This document shows, piece by piece, positions 22,152 to 30,920 of a stretch of 32,219 bases of DNA (positions within the stretch are counted from its first letter, which is position 1; each line of letters begins with the position of its first letter). Under the pieces are notes generated by a model. It saw only the letters and a program-made list of their open reading frames with translations, had not been told where the DNA came from and ran no database searches. The translations under genes and the position numbers were made by a program. The stretch covers positions 1-32,219 of the forward strand of contig JAHBWH010000089.1 in NCBI GenBank assembly GCA_019637115.1. The letters are read 5' to 3'. The stretch comes from Myxococcales bacterium (GTDB lineage Bacteria > Myxococcota_A > Polyangia > Polyangiales > Houyiibacteriaceae).

Positions 22152-24275
22152 ATGCCCTCGCGCGTCGCTCTCCTCCTTCTGGCGCTCGGCGCATGTCGAC
22201 CGAGCGCGCCAGGCATGCCGGATGCCTCGGCGCCCGACGCCCCCAACGAGGAGACCTGCTTCGCGGCCACCACGTCCGCCCTCCTCGGGGGTCGCGATGC
22301 CGAGCGCGACGAGCGATCGCGAGCCGTCGGCCGGCTCACCTCCGCGCTCGGCGAGTGCACCGCCACGCTGGTCACGCCCGACGTCGCGATCACCGCCGCG
22401 CACTGCGTCGCCTTCAAGACCTGCGACGAGCCGGCCTGCCGTTTGGAGGCACGGCTCGAGGTCGACGGCCGCGTGGAGACGATCGTCGCCGCGGAGTCGT
22501 TCCTCGGCCGGCTCGTGCGCGGCGCGGCGGTCGACACTTATCGCGCCGATGTCGCGCTCGTCCGGCTTGCGGGCGCGCTCGACGCACCCACGCTGCCCCT
22601 CGCGCGGAGCTGGCCGGCTGCTGGGGAGCGCCTCGAGCTCTTTGGCTACGGCTGTCTCTCTCGCTGTGAGCCGAGCGCGCCCCCGACGCTCCAGCGGGTC
22701 TCCGCGGTCTACGGAGAGCCGACGAGCGTGGTCTGCGCCGGGGATTCGGGCGGCCCCGTCATCGACGCGCGGGGTCGCGTCGTGCGCATCACGAGCGGGT
22801 TTCGGACGAAGACCGGAGACGACTTCTTCGGCGACGTCGTCTCGCTCGCGAGCGCGCTCGACGCGACGCTCGCCCGCTGGCAGCGCCCGCCCACCGCCCG
22901 GCCCGCGCGCGCGTGCGAGGCGGCGGCCGATTGTAGCGACTGCGCCGCTCAGCGCGACTGTGGGTATTGTGCAGCGTCGAGCCGTTGCGTCGAAGGGACC
23001 GTCTACGGCCCGCTCGACGACGACAGCTGCCCCGTCGATCGGTGGATCTGGAGCACGCGCTCGTGCGAGGCGCCGGAGCCGCTCCCGAGCGTCACGCGCG
23101 TCCCGGCAGGCGACTGTGCGACGGCGGACGACTGCGCGACGTGCGCGCGCCTGCCGAGCTGCGGATGGTCCGAGCCAGAGCGGCGGTGCGTTCGCGGCAC
23201 GGCGTCTGGACCCCGCGAGGGCGGCGTCGAGGCGCTCGGTTGGGTGTTCATGGCGTCCTGCTGCCCGAGCGCCGAGGTGGCGCGCTGCGGAGACGGATCG
23301 TGCGGGCCGACGGAGACCTGCGCGAGCTGCCCGGCCGACTGCGGCGACTGCCCGCCACGCTGCGGAGACGGCGTCTGCGACGACCACGAAGACTGCGAGC
23401 GCTGCGCCGAAGACTGCGTGCAGGGCTGCGGGGCGTGCGCGCCGCGCTGCGGGGACGGCTTCTGCGACCTCAGCGAGAGCTGCGCGAGCTGCGCCGACGA
23501 CTGCGGCACGTGCCTCGACGCTTGTGGAGATGGCGCGTGCAACGCAGACGAGACGTGCGGCACGTGCCCTTCCGATTGCGGACCGTGCCCCTCCGCCTGC
23601 GGCGACCGCATCTGCGACGCCGCGGAGGATTGCGCGACCTGCCCGGAGGATTGCGGCAGCTGCGGACGCTGCGGAGACGGAGATTGCGTCCTGCGCGACG
23701 TCGAGTCCTGCGACGTCTGCCCAGTGGATTGCGGCGCGTGCCCGGCGGGCGCCCCGCTCGTCCACATCGAGTGGGAGGAAGAAGAAGACGTCGTGCGTTT
23801 CTCGTTGCTGGTCCCCGAGGGCGCCACGCGCGCCGAGCTCGACATCGATGGGCTCACCATAGGCGCACCCACACGCCGCTTGGGCGCGCCTCCCGTGTTG
23901 ACGGTGACCACGCGACTCTTCACGAGGCGCGAAGGTCGGGTGCTGCGCGCGCGCGCGTTCGACGCTGGGGGGACGCAGGTCGCGACGGGTGACGCCGTGA
24001 TGGATACGACCACGGGTGCGGGCGTCTGGATGCGGCGTCGCGCGGATCGGACGTTCGACATCGGCCTCGAGCGCGCGAGCCCCGAGGTCGTCGCGATCGA
24101 GATCGACGCCGACGAGTTTCCGTTGAGGGACACGATCGACGGCGAGGTCCGCTCTGCGCGGGGCTGGCTGCGCGCGACCTTCAACCGCGCGGGCACCCGC
24201 GTGATCGCGCTGCGTACCTACGGGCGTGAAGGGGTGATGCGTGGCGTGCTCCGCCGGACCCTGCTCGTGGAGTGA
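22152..24275 (+). CDS. trypsin-like serine protease lipoprotein with Cys-rich CGDG repeats
   Basis: About 707 residues from the ATG at 22152, which has AGGGAA upstream and gives the lipoprotein signal MPSRVALLLLALGAC (Cys15). The S1 protease domain spans about 40-245 with triad His84 (TAAHCV), Asp133 (YRADVALVRL) and Ser199 (CAGDSGGPV). Two PSI/plexin-like Cys modules follow (about 255-282 and 321-348, e.g. CSDCAAQRDCGYC). Then come six repeats of CGDGxCxxxExCxxCxxDCGxC (about 379-530), a Cys-rich spacer common in myxobacterial surface proteins. The tail (about 536-707) is beta-rich with no Cys and may be a binding domain. It is the third exported enzyme in the co-directional set starting at 18925. 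The catalytic set is intact. A 16-bp tandem array begins at its stop codon. Confidence 0.9.
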   Translation: MPSRVALLLLALGACRPSAPGMPDASAPDAPNEETCFAATTSALLGGRDAERDERSRAVGRLTSALGECTATLVTPDVAITAAHCVAFKTCDEPACRLEARLEVDGRVETIVAAESFLGRLVRGAAVDTYRADVALVRLAGALDAPTLPLARSWPAAGERLELFGYGCLSRCEPSAPPTLQRVSAVYGEPTSVVCAGDSGGPVIDARGRVVRITSGFRTKTGDDFFGDVVSLASALDATLARWQRPPTARPARACEAAADCSDCAAQRDCGYCAASSRCVEGTVYGPLDDDSCPVDRWIWSTRSCEAPEPLPSVTRVPAGDCATADDCATCARLPSCGWSEPERRCVRGTASGPREGGVEALGWVFMASCCPSAEVARCGDGSCGPTETCASCPADCGDCPPRCGDGVCDDHEDCERCAEDCVQGCGACAPRCGDGFCDLSESCASCADDCGTCLDACGDGACNADETCGTCPSDCGPCPSACGDRICDAAEDCATCPEDCGSCGRCGDGDCVLRDVESCDVCPVDCGACPAGAPLVHIEWEEEEDVVRFSLLVPEGATRAELDIDGLTIGAPTRRLGAPPVLTVTTRLFTRREGRVLRARAFDAGGTQVATGDAVMDTTTGAGVWMRRRADRTFDIGLERASPEVVAIEIDADEFPLRDTIDGEVRSARGWLRATFNRAGTRVIALRTYGREGVMRGVLRRTLLVE

Positions 24276-24399
24276 CCTTCACGTCCGGTGACCTGCGCGT
24301 CCAGGGACCTGCGCGTCCAGGGACCTGCGCGTCCAGGGACCTGCGCGTCCGGTGACCTGCGCGTCCAGGGACCTGCGCGTCCAGGGACCGGCGCGTCCA
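24272..24399. repeat. eight perfect-period 16-bp tandem units starting at a stop codon
   Basis: Eight contiguous 16-bp units run exactly from 24272 to 24399. The consensus is GGGACCTGCGCGTCCA; units 1, 2 and 6 begin GTGACC, and unit 1 is the most diverged. The TGA stop (24273-24275) of the protease gene lies inside unit 1. As 16 is not a multiple of three, the array shifts frame each unit and is not an extension of the protein. It ends 72 bp before the bioA start. Confidence 0.95.
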
Positions 24400-24471
24400 G
24401 TAGCGCACGCGACTCGGAGGCGAGTCGCCGCCGGCTTGCCTCGCCCCACGCGACCCTCAACGATCGAAGCC

Positions 24472-25803
24472 ATGGACGAGCGCGCCCGAATTCTGGCCCT
24501 CGATCGGGCGCACGTCTGGCGGCCCTTCACCTCGCACGAGCGCCACGCCGAGGGGGACGATCTGGTCGTGGCATCGGCCCAGGGTCCGTGGCTCGTCGAC
24601 CTCGACGGCCGCCGCTACTTCGACGCCACGAGCGCCTGGTGGTCGCAGGTCCTCGGCTTCTCGCATCCGCGCCTCGTCGCGGCGCTCGAGGCCCAGGCGC
24701 GCGCCCTCCCCCACGTAGCGTTGGCGGCGGCGACGCACGCGCCCGCCGCCGAGCTCGCGGCCGAGCTCGTCCGGGTCGCCCCCAAGGGGGATCGCGCCCT
24801 CACGCGCGTCTTCTACAGCGACGACGGCAGCACCGCCGTCGAGGTCGCGCTGAAGATCGCGTTCCAGTACGCCGCACAGAACGATCGTCGCGGCGACGGC
24901 CGGCCGGCTCGCACGCGCTTCCTCGCGTTCCCCGGCGCCTACCATGGCGACACCGTCGGCGCGATGAGCGTCGGCGCGGTCGACGACTTCACCGAGGTCT
25001 TCCAGCCGCTGCTCTTCCGGGATCACGTGCGCACGCACGGCCAGGTCCCGCGCGACGCGGCGGGCTGGGAGTCGCTCTGCGACGCCTTCGAGGCGACCCT
25101 CGAGCGAGACGGCGAGACCGTCGCGGCGCTCGTCGTCGAGCCGCTCATCCTCGGGGCCAACGGCATGCGCTTCTTCGCGCCCGCGCTGCTCCGCCGCCTG
25201 CGACGGGCCTGCGACCACGCGGGGGTGCTCCTGATCGCCGACGAGGTCTTCACCGGCTTCGGTCGCACCGGCCGCATGTGGGCCTGCGAGCACGCGGGCG
25301 TCGTGCCCGATCTGCTCTGCACCGCGAAGGGCCTCAGCGGGGGCCTCTTGCCCTTCGCCGCGACGCTCGCGACCGACGCCGTCTACGAAGGCTTCCGCGG
25401 CGACATGAGCCGCGCGTTCCTCCACGGACACACCTTCACGGGCAACCCGCTCGGGTGCGCGGTCGCGCTCGAGGTCCTGCGCGTCATGGAGGAGGAAGGC
25501 ACGCTCGCCGCGATGGTGCCGCAGGCGTCGCTCATCGCTGACGCCTTCACGCAGTTTGCCGCCCTCGACGCCGTCCAGAACCCTCGCGCGCTCGGGATGG
25601 TCGGCGCGGTCGACGTCGGCACCGGCGGCTACCTCGACGGCCAGGTCGGCTGGCGCATCCACGAGGAGGCGAAGCGCCGCGGGGTCTTCCTGCGCCCCCT
25701 CGGGGACGTCATCTACGTGGTGCCGCCGCTGAACACCACGGAGGCCGACCTCCACTTCTTGCTCGACGCGATCGAGGAGAGCCTCGTCGCCGTCCTGGGG
25801 TGA
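24472..25803 (+). CDS. bioA: adenosylmethionine-8-amino-7-oxononanoate aminotransferase
   Basis: A 443-residue PLP enzyme of biotin synthesis that transfers the amino group of S-adenosylmethionine to KAPA, giving DAPA. The family start [10 protein letters not shown] fixes the N terminus near the ATG at 24472. Other signatures are [18 protein letters not shown] (the Trp pair of the substrate site), [56 protein letters not shown] (the Asp that contacts PLP) and CTAKGLSGG, with Lys286 as the Schiff-base lysine. [20 protein letters not shown] is also conserved. The length fits the family. No bioB, bioD or bioF is in the window, so bioA is apart from the rest of the pathway here. The protein is cytoplasmic. 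Confidence 0.95.
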   Translation: MDERARILALDRAHVWRPFTSHERHAEGDDLVVASAQGPWLVDLDGRRYFDATSAWWSQVLGFSHPRLVAALEAQARALPHVALAAATHAPAAELAAELVRVAPKGDRALTRVFYSDDGSTAVEVALKIAFQYAAQNDRRGDGRPARTRFLAFPGAYHGDTVGAMSVGAVDDFTEVFQPLLFRDHVRTHGQVPRDAAGWESLCDAFEATLERDGETVAALVVEPLILGANGMRFFAPALLRRLRRACDHAGVLLIADEVFTGFGRTGRMWACEHAGVVPDLLCTAKGLSGGLLPFAATLATDAVYEGFRGDMSRAFLHGHTFTGNPLGCAVALEVLRVMEEEGTLAAMVPQASLIADAFTQFAALDAVQNPRALGMVGAVDVGTGGYLDGQVGWRIHEEAKRRGVFLRPLGDVIYVVPPLNTTEADLHFLLDAIEESLVAVLG

Positions 25804-25864
25804 CGAGCGCCCAGCCGCCGCACGCTCCCCGCGACGCTCGATCAAGCGCGCCGCCACCTCGCGA

Positions 25865-25890
25865 TGGACAACGTTGGACAACGTTGGACG
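25865..25890. repeat. 10-bp direct repeats upstream of the 25983 gene
   Basis: TGGACAACGT occurs at 25865-25874 and 25875-25884 and is followed by a partial third copy TGGAC. Each junction forms an AACGTT palindrome. The 10-bp period is about one helical turn and the site is about 100 bp upstream of the ATG at 25983, so a regulator-binding site is possible but unproven. Confidence 0.4.
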
Positions 25891-25982
25891 CGGTCGCTCG
25901 TCGTGTCGTCGTTTCCGAGTGGATCACGGGCGAAGGCTGCGTTCGTCGCTCCATCCTCGCGCGGCACCGCTAGCTTCGAGCC

Positions 25983-28900
25983 ATGGGATACCGCGGGTTC
26001 GTCGGGGTCGTCGCCTCGCTCATGGTGGTCGGGTGTGGGTCATGTGGGTCAGCGGAGTCCGAGATCGACGGCGGCGGGTCGCCCCTGCATGACGCCTCAC
26101 TCGCGCTCGTAGACGGCCAGGCCCCGGACGGCTCGCCGGACGCCCCGCCGACTTGCGGGGGCGGGGCGATGTTCGTCGCCGACCACCTGATCATCCCGGC
26201 AGGGCCCGAAGCGAACGCGCTCGGGGTCGCGCGATGGCGCCTCCTCCGCGCGAGCTGGGAAGCGCACACGGCGCTGCGGGCAGCGGGCTTCGACGACGCC
26301 GGACGGCTGGTGCTCGAGGGGCAGTGGGTGCTCGACGTCGCAGCGCTCTCGCTCGCGGCCGTCGAGCCAGCGACCATCGCCGAGGCGCTCGCGCACACCA
26401 TCGAGCAGGTCGACGGGACGGCGCTCGCGGCTGGTTCGGAGCAGCGCCTGTGGGAGGAGATCGGGGCTTACCTGAGCGAGACGCCCTGCGTGCTCGAGCT
26501 CGACCCGTGGGTACCGGCGGGGCGAGCCTCCTCCTCGCTCTCGGTCGAGCGTGGCGCGAGCGCGCGGTGCTCGTCGGAGTCGCTCGCGAGCTTCCGAGCG
26601 TGGCTTCGGTTGTTGCCCCAGCTCGTCCGCAGGCTCCACGGCAACGAGCTGGCCCGCATACCCCGAGACCTCGAGGAACCGTTTCGACGCATCGCCGAGC
26701 ACAACTGCTGCATGGGCGCGAACACCCCGCTCCTGGGCGTCGAGGGCTGCACGTGCGTCGAGCGCTTCGGCCCCGCGTTCCCGGTGCGACGAGAGTACCC
26801 CGACCCGAACGGCGGGTTCGACGCCGAGCACGTCTGCGAGGCCTGCCCGCGGGGCCTCGAGTGGCGTGACGACCTGCGACGCTGCGGGGCGCCCCTCGAC
26901 GGGCCACCGGCGCCCGAGGTCGGCGCGTGTCCGAGCGCAGGTGCGGCCATCGACTACGGCACCCTGCGCGCGCGCCTCGAGGACGTCGCGTCGTCGAGTC
27001 CACAGATCCAGCTCATCGAGGTCGTCGGCGGCCGCGACGGCGCCTGCGCCCCGCTCGAGTCGGTCCCGCTCTACGTCCCCTGCTCCGCGGCAGACGGCGT
27101 CCCATTCCTCGCGCGGCCCGCGGGCGGCGCGATCGACACGAACCCGACGGCGGGCTTGCTCGGGAGCTCCCAGTGGCTTTGGCACGTGAGCTACGCGGTC
27201 GAGGGCATGCTCGACCGCGGGTTGCTCGCGAGCGGCGACGTCGACGGAACGGGCTCGATCTACTCGACGGGGTACGCGCCCGGGACGCCAGAGATCACCG
27301 TGTGTGATGACGCGATGGCCGCCGGCCCCTTTGGCGGAAGGGCGGTTGCGACGCCGATCATCGCCTTCCCGGACCGGGTGGTCGACCCCGAGGAGCGGGC
27401 GGCGGCGGGCCTCGACCCGACGGTCTCGTGGTGCGCGGACCGCTTCATCGCGAAGTTCTCCACGACGATGCTGCGATGCAATCCATCACGGATCCGCGGC
27501 TCCAACTTCCTCGTGCTCTTCCCCGAGTCCGAGAGCTGCGGCGGGGCGCTGCCTCCCCAGGGCGTCACGATCGACGCGAGCGCCACCTTGTGCGTCTGCC
27601 CGCTCGACGCGCCCCGCTGGGACCCCGACGCGCGCAGCTGCGCGTGCACGGAGGAAGGACGCGTCTACGATCCGGTCGAAGGGCGTTGCCGCCCCGAGGA
27701 ACGGTGCTTCGGCGCGCTCGGGGCGCAATGCACGCCGCTCCAACGAGACCCCGCGTTCACCGGCATCTTCCCCGTGAGCTGTGGCATCGACCACGTCGGC
27801 CCGCCCCGAGACGCCGTCCCCTGCACCGCGGACCCGTGGTTTCGAGAGGTCGTCGACACCGAAGGACGCGCGCTCCAGTGGCAAGCCGTGGGGGTCGGCT
27901 CACTCCGCCACGACCAGTGCTGTCGACGGCACCCGCAGGGCTTCTTCTGCGGCGAGCACGGGAGCCTCTTCGGCACGTGCCGCGAGGAGTTCAACCTCGC
28001 CATCGCGGACTTCCTCACGCCGGGGGCGACCTGGGGTCGACTCTTCGACCCCGAGACCCCGAGCGCGACGGACATCTTCGTCGACGGCGACTGGCGACGC
28101 GACGAGCTGACTTCGTACGGACGCGGCCTACGGGCGGGCGCCGGCGCGGACGTGCGCGACGGTGACGGTTGGGCCTGCGCGAGCGGCGAGACCTGGGACC
28201 GTCCGCGTTGCCAGAGGGTGTGCGCGCCCGACGCAACCGGCAGAGGACGGCTCCTCGACGGGACCAGGTGGCCGTTCGACGACAAGAACGACTACGACAA
28301 TCCGAGGCCCGTCTACCGCCAACCCACCGCCTCGTCGTGCGGCGCCGCCGCCGTCGCGATGGTCCTCGAAGACGAGTCGGCGATGGGGGAGATGATCGAA
28401 CGATGCAGCCTCGATGACGACAGCGGCGGCACGACGGCGCGCGAGCTCGCGGAGACGCTGCGTCGGCGAGACCAGCTCTACACCCCGGTGCAACTCCACG
28501 ACCTCGAGGGTCTCGCAGAGCTCATCGAGGCGTCCGGCTCGCCGGCCATCGCGCTCATCGAGACCGTCCCGGGACAGGCGAGCTCTCGACACTGGCTCGT
28601 CCTCGACGAAGTCGTCGACGTCGACTTCGCGATCGTGGGCGAGTGCGAGACCCGATCCTTCATCGTCCGGGACTCGCAAGCGTTCGGAAGCTCCTACGTC
28701 TGGTCGCTCGACGACCTGGCGCGCTTCTATGTGGGCGTCGCGGTCATCCCGGGTTCCGCGTTCGACGAAGACGGCCTCGATCTCCCGATCGATAGCCCCC
28801 GCGCTGGTCCGTTCGACACGAGCTACGAAGTCCCCGTCGACGGCATCGCGGGGACGGTCCGCGGCGCGCTCGGCCCCGCGCCGCTGGCCCCGCCCGCCAT

Positions 28901-29273
28901 TCGAAACCCCTGGCCCTCCTTGGTACGCGGCTGGGGCCCACACGGCTTCATCCTCTGGGATGACCTCCAGCGCATCGTCCCGCCTGGCACGCCCAACTCC
29001 TTCACGCCGGACGCCAACCACGCCCGCGGGTTCAAGTATCAGTGGCAGAGCGTCGACGGACGGAGGGTCGTCGCCTGGGGCCACGGTCCGACCGCGTCGT
29101 CGAACGCGGGTGCGAACGCGACCAGCGGCCCGACCGTTCGAATCCGGATCGGCAACCGCATGCTGTCGCAGCAGCTCCGAGACATCACGGTCCCCAACAA
29201 CGCGACGCGGGCCAACGAGACTCACATCCCGCTGATCGATTGCCCTGTCGAGGTTTGCCTCCCCGTGCCGTGA
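25983..29273 (+). CDS. large Cys-rich lipoprotein with C39/papain-like peptidase and toxin-like C terminus
   Basis: A 1096-residue lipoprotein: MGYRGFVGVVASLMVVGC ends in a lipobox (Cys18). Residues about 55-270 are helical without a recognised domain. About 235-700 contains scattered disulfide-rich segments (HNCCMGANTPLLGVEGCTC, VCEACPRGLEWRDDLRRC, DQCCRRHPQGFFCGEHG). Around 775-915 is a cysteine-peptidase-like unit: RQPTASSCGAAAVAMV (Cys786), SSRHWLVLDEV (His870) and VRDSQAFGSSY (Asp897) match the Cys-His-Asp order of C39/papain-type domains. The last part (about 975-1096) has GWGPHGFILWDD, RGFKYQWQSVDGRRVVAWGH followed by GP, GPTVRIRIGNRML and ANETHIPL. That recalls, from memory only, polymorphic toxin type 30 domains. 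A surface-held toxin released by its own peptidase is a hypothesis. No immunity gene is evident downstream. Confidence 0.8.
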   Translation: MGYRGFVGVVASLMVVGCGSCGSAESEIDGGGSPLHDASLALVDGQAPDGSPDAPPTCGGGAMFVADHLIIPAGPEANALGVARWRLLRASWEAHTALRAAGFDDAGRLVLEGQWVLDVAALSLAAVEPATIAEALAHTIEQVDGTALAAGSEQRLWEEIGAYLSETPCVLELDPWVPAGRASSSLSVERGASARCSSESLASFRAWLRLLPQLVRRLHGNELARIPRDLEEPFRRIAEHNCCMGANTPLLGVEGCTCVERFGPAFPVRREYPDPNGGFDAEHVCEACPRGLEWRDDLRRCGAPLDGPPAPEVGACPSAGAAIDYGTLRARLEDVASSSPQIQLIEVVGGRDGACAPLESVPLYVPCSAADGVPFLARPAGGAIDTNPTAGLLGSSQWLWHVSYAVEGMLDRGLLASGDVDGTGSIYSTGYAPGTPEITVCDDAMAAGPFGGRAVATPIIAFPDRVVDPEERAAAGLDPTVSWCADRFIAKFSTTMLRCNPSRIRGSNFLVLFPESESCGGALPPQGVTIDASATLCVCPLDAPRWDPDARSCACTEEGRVYDPVEGRCRPEERCFGALGAQCTPLQRDPAFTGIFPVSCGIDHVGPPRDAVPCTADPWFREVVDTEGRALQWQAVGVGSLRHDQCCRRHPQGFFCGEHGSLFGTCREEFNLAIADFLTPGATWGRLFDPETPSATDIFVDGDWRRDELTSYGRGLRAGAGADVRDGDGWACASGETWDRPRCQRVCAPDATGRGRLLDGTRWPFDDKNDYDNPRPVYRQPTASSCGAAAVAMVLEDESAMGEMIERCSLDDDSGGTTARELAETLRRRDQLYTPVQLHDLEGLAELIEASGSPAIALIETVPGQASSRHWLVLDEVVDVDFAIVGECETRSFIVRDSQAFGSSYVWSLDDLARFYVGVAVIPGSAFDEDGLDLPIDSPRAGPFDTSYEVPVDGIAGTVRGALGPAPLAPPAIRNPWPSLVRGWGPHGFILWDDLQRIVPPGTPNSFTPDANHARGFKYQWQSVDGRRVVAWGHGPTASSNAGANATSGPTVRIRIGNRMLSQQLRDITVPNNATRANETHIPLIDCPVEVCLPVP

Positions 29274-29412
29274 GGGCGTCGATCGCCGGCTCGACCTCGC
29301 GGGCACTCGCCGACCGCTTCTTGCCGCGCGCGCGACGCGAGAAGCGCCGAACGTTCACGCGACTTCCGACTACCCAGCGAGCGCGGACCTCGTGCACCAT
29401 CGCCGCCCTGGC

Positions 29413-30897
29413 ATGCAGCAAGAAGGCACGACGCTCGAGTCGACCCCTCCGCCCAGGCCGAAGCCCACGCTTCGGACCTATCGACCGGGAGACTTCGAGC
29501 CCTCCAAACACTTCTACGATCGGGTGCTGAACGCGCAGCTCCACCCGCTCGTCCGCAACTTCCTCCACCTCGGCAACCAACGCATCGCAGAGCGATACGT
29601 CCACCTCCACCCCGAGGCCCAGCGCAGCGCCATCGACGGTCTGCTCGCGACGGTCCCGCGCACCTTCCGGTGGGGCGGCGCCGACCTCTTCCTCGCCACC
29701 TCCGAGCGTGGGTACCGGCAGATGGTCGTCGTCGAGACCAACTCCTGCCCCTCCGGCCAGAAGTCGATGCCGCTGCTCGACGAGTCCGACGAGCTCGCGG
29801 GCTACCGAACGCTCCTCTCGCGGGCGTTCCTGCCGCTCCTCGAGGAGCGCCGCCGCGGCGCGATCATGGGCGAGCTCGCGGTCCTCTACGACAAGAACCC
29901 GATGGAGACCTCGGGCTATGCCGCGGCGCTCGCCGAGCTCACGGGGGAGCCCGTCCACCTCGTGCCGTGCTTTGCGCAGGACGACGAGCCCCGATGGCGC
30001 TTCATCGACGGCGCCCTCGAGATCGCGGTCGAAGGCGAGTGGCGGCCGGTGCGTGGGGCGATGCGCTACGTCACCGAGCGCCCGTGGACGCGCATCCCGC
30101 CGCTGGCGAAGACGCTCATCTTCAACCCGATCCTCGCCTGCCTCTCGGGCGGCCGGAACAAGGCGCTCGCGGCGAAGGCCTACGACCTCTTCAACGCCGA
30201 CGTACGGGAGAGCGGCCTCCGCCTCCGCACGCCCGAGACCATCTGGGACGTCTCTCGCGCCGAGGTGCCGATCTGGGTGCAGCGCATGGGCGGCGTCGCG
30301 GTGGTCAAGAACCCCTACAGCAACGCCGGACAAGGGGTCTACACGATCACCAGCCCGACCGAGCTCGCGGCCTTCATGGACACCGAGCAGCGGTACGACC
30401 GCTTCATCGTGCAGGCGCTGATCGGCAACCTCCGGTGGAGCAGCCACGGCCGACAAGGCCGCCTCTACCACGTCGGCACGGTCCCCGATAAGCGCAGCCG
30501 CATCTTCGCGGCTGACCTCCGCTTCATGGTCGGCGCGGGCCCCAGCGGCTTCTTCCCGGTCGCGATGTACGCGCGGCGCGCCCGCAAGCCCCTCGAAGCC
30601 GAGCTCGGCGAGGGCGCCTCGAGCTGGTCGATGCTCGGCACCAACCTCTCCGTGCGCCGCGACGACGGTGGCTGGGAGACCGAGACGGACCGCCTGCTCC
30701 TGATGGACAGCCGCGACTTCAACAAGCTCGGCCTGGGCGTCGACGACCTCATCGAAGGCTACGTCCAGACCGTCATGGCCGTCAGCGCGATCGACCGCAT
30801 GGCCACGCAGCTACAGACCAGCAAGGGCGTGTTCCGACGGCGCCTCTTCCAGTCGCTCAACCCGGACGCCGCGCTCGTCGACGAAGTCGTTCGCTGA
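29413..30897 (+). CDS. ATP-grasp-like protein of unknown substrate
   Basis: About 494 residues from the ATG at 29413; a GTG at 29392 would add seven. There is no signal peptide. VVVETNSCPSGQKSMPLLDE and GVAVVKNPYSNAGQGVYTIT look like ATP-grasp elements; the second holds a Lys and a Gly-rich loop as in the ATP-binding subdomain. Downstream RFIVQALIGNLRWSSHGRQG and FAADLRFMVG could supply the metal-binding acidic and Asn residues. ATP-grasp enzymes join a carboxylate to an amine or thiol through an acyl phosphate, so this may be a peptide or amide ligase. The substrate and pathway are not evident and the neighbours give no clue. The family is familiar to me only as uncharacterised. The gap before it is 139 bp. 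Confidence 0.65.
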   Translation: MQQEGTTLESTPPPRPKPTLRTYRPGDFEPSKHFYDRVLNAQLHPLVRNFLHLGNQRIAERYVHLHPEAQRSAIDGLLATVPRTFRWGGADLFLATSERGYRQMVVVETNSCPSGQKSMPLLDESDELAGYRTLLSRAFLPLLEERRRGAIMGELAVLYDKNPMETSGYAAALAELTGEPVHLVPCFAQDDEPRWRFIDGALEIAVEGEWRPVRGAMRYVTERPWTRIPPLAKTLIFNPILACLSGGRNKALAAKAYDLFNADVRESGLRLRTPETIWDVSRAEVPIWVQRMGGVAVVKNPYSNAGQGVYTITSPTELAAFMDTEQRYDRFIVQALIGNLRWSSHGRQGRLYHVGTVPDKRSRIFAADLRFMVGAGPSGFFPVAMYARRARKPLEAELGEGASSWSMLGTNLSVRRDDGGWETETDRLLLMDSRDFNKLGLGVDDLIEGYVQTVMAVSAIDRMATQLQTSKGVFRRRLFQSLNPDAALVDEVVR

Positions 30898-30920
30898 AGG
30901 GACCCGGACGATCGGACATC

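Noticed and set aside
20523-23765. 1080-residue open frame on the minus strand
   Set aside because: It is antisense to the deacetylase and protease genes, which have complete catalytic motifs.
24272-24399. CRISPR or protein-coding repeat
   Set aside because: 16-bp units have no spacers and shift the frame each unit, so neither reading holds.
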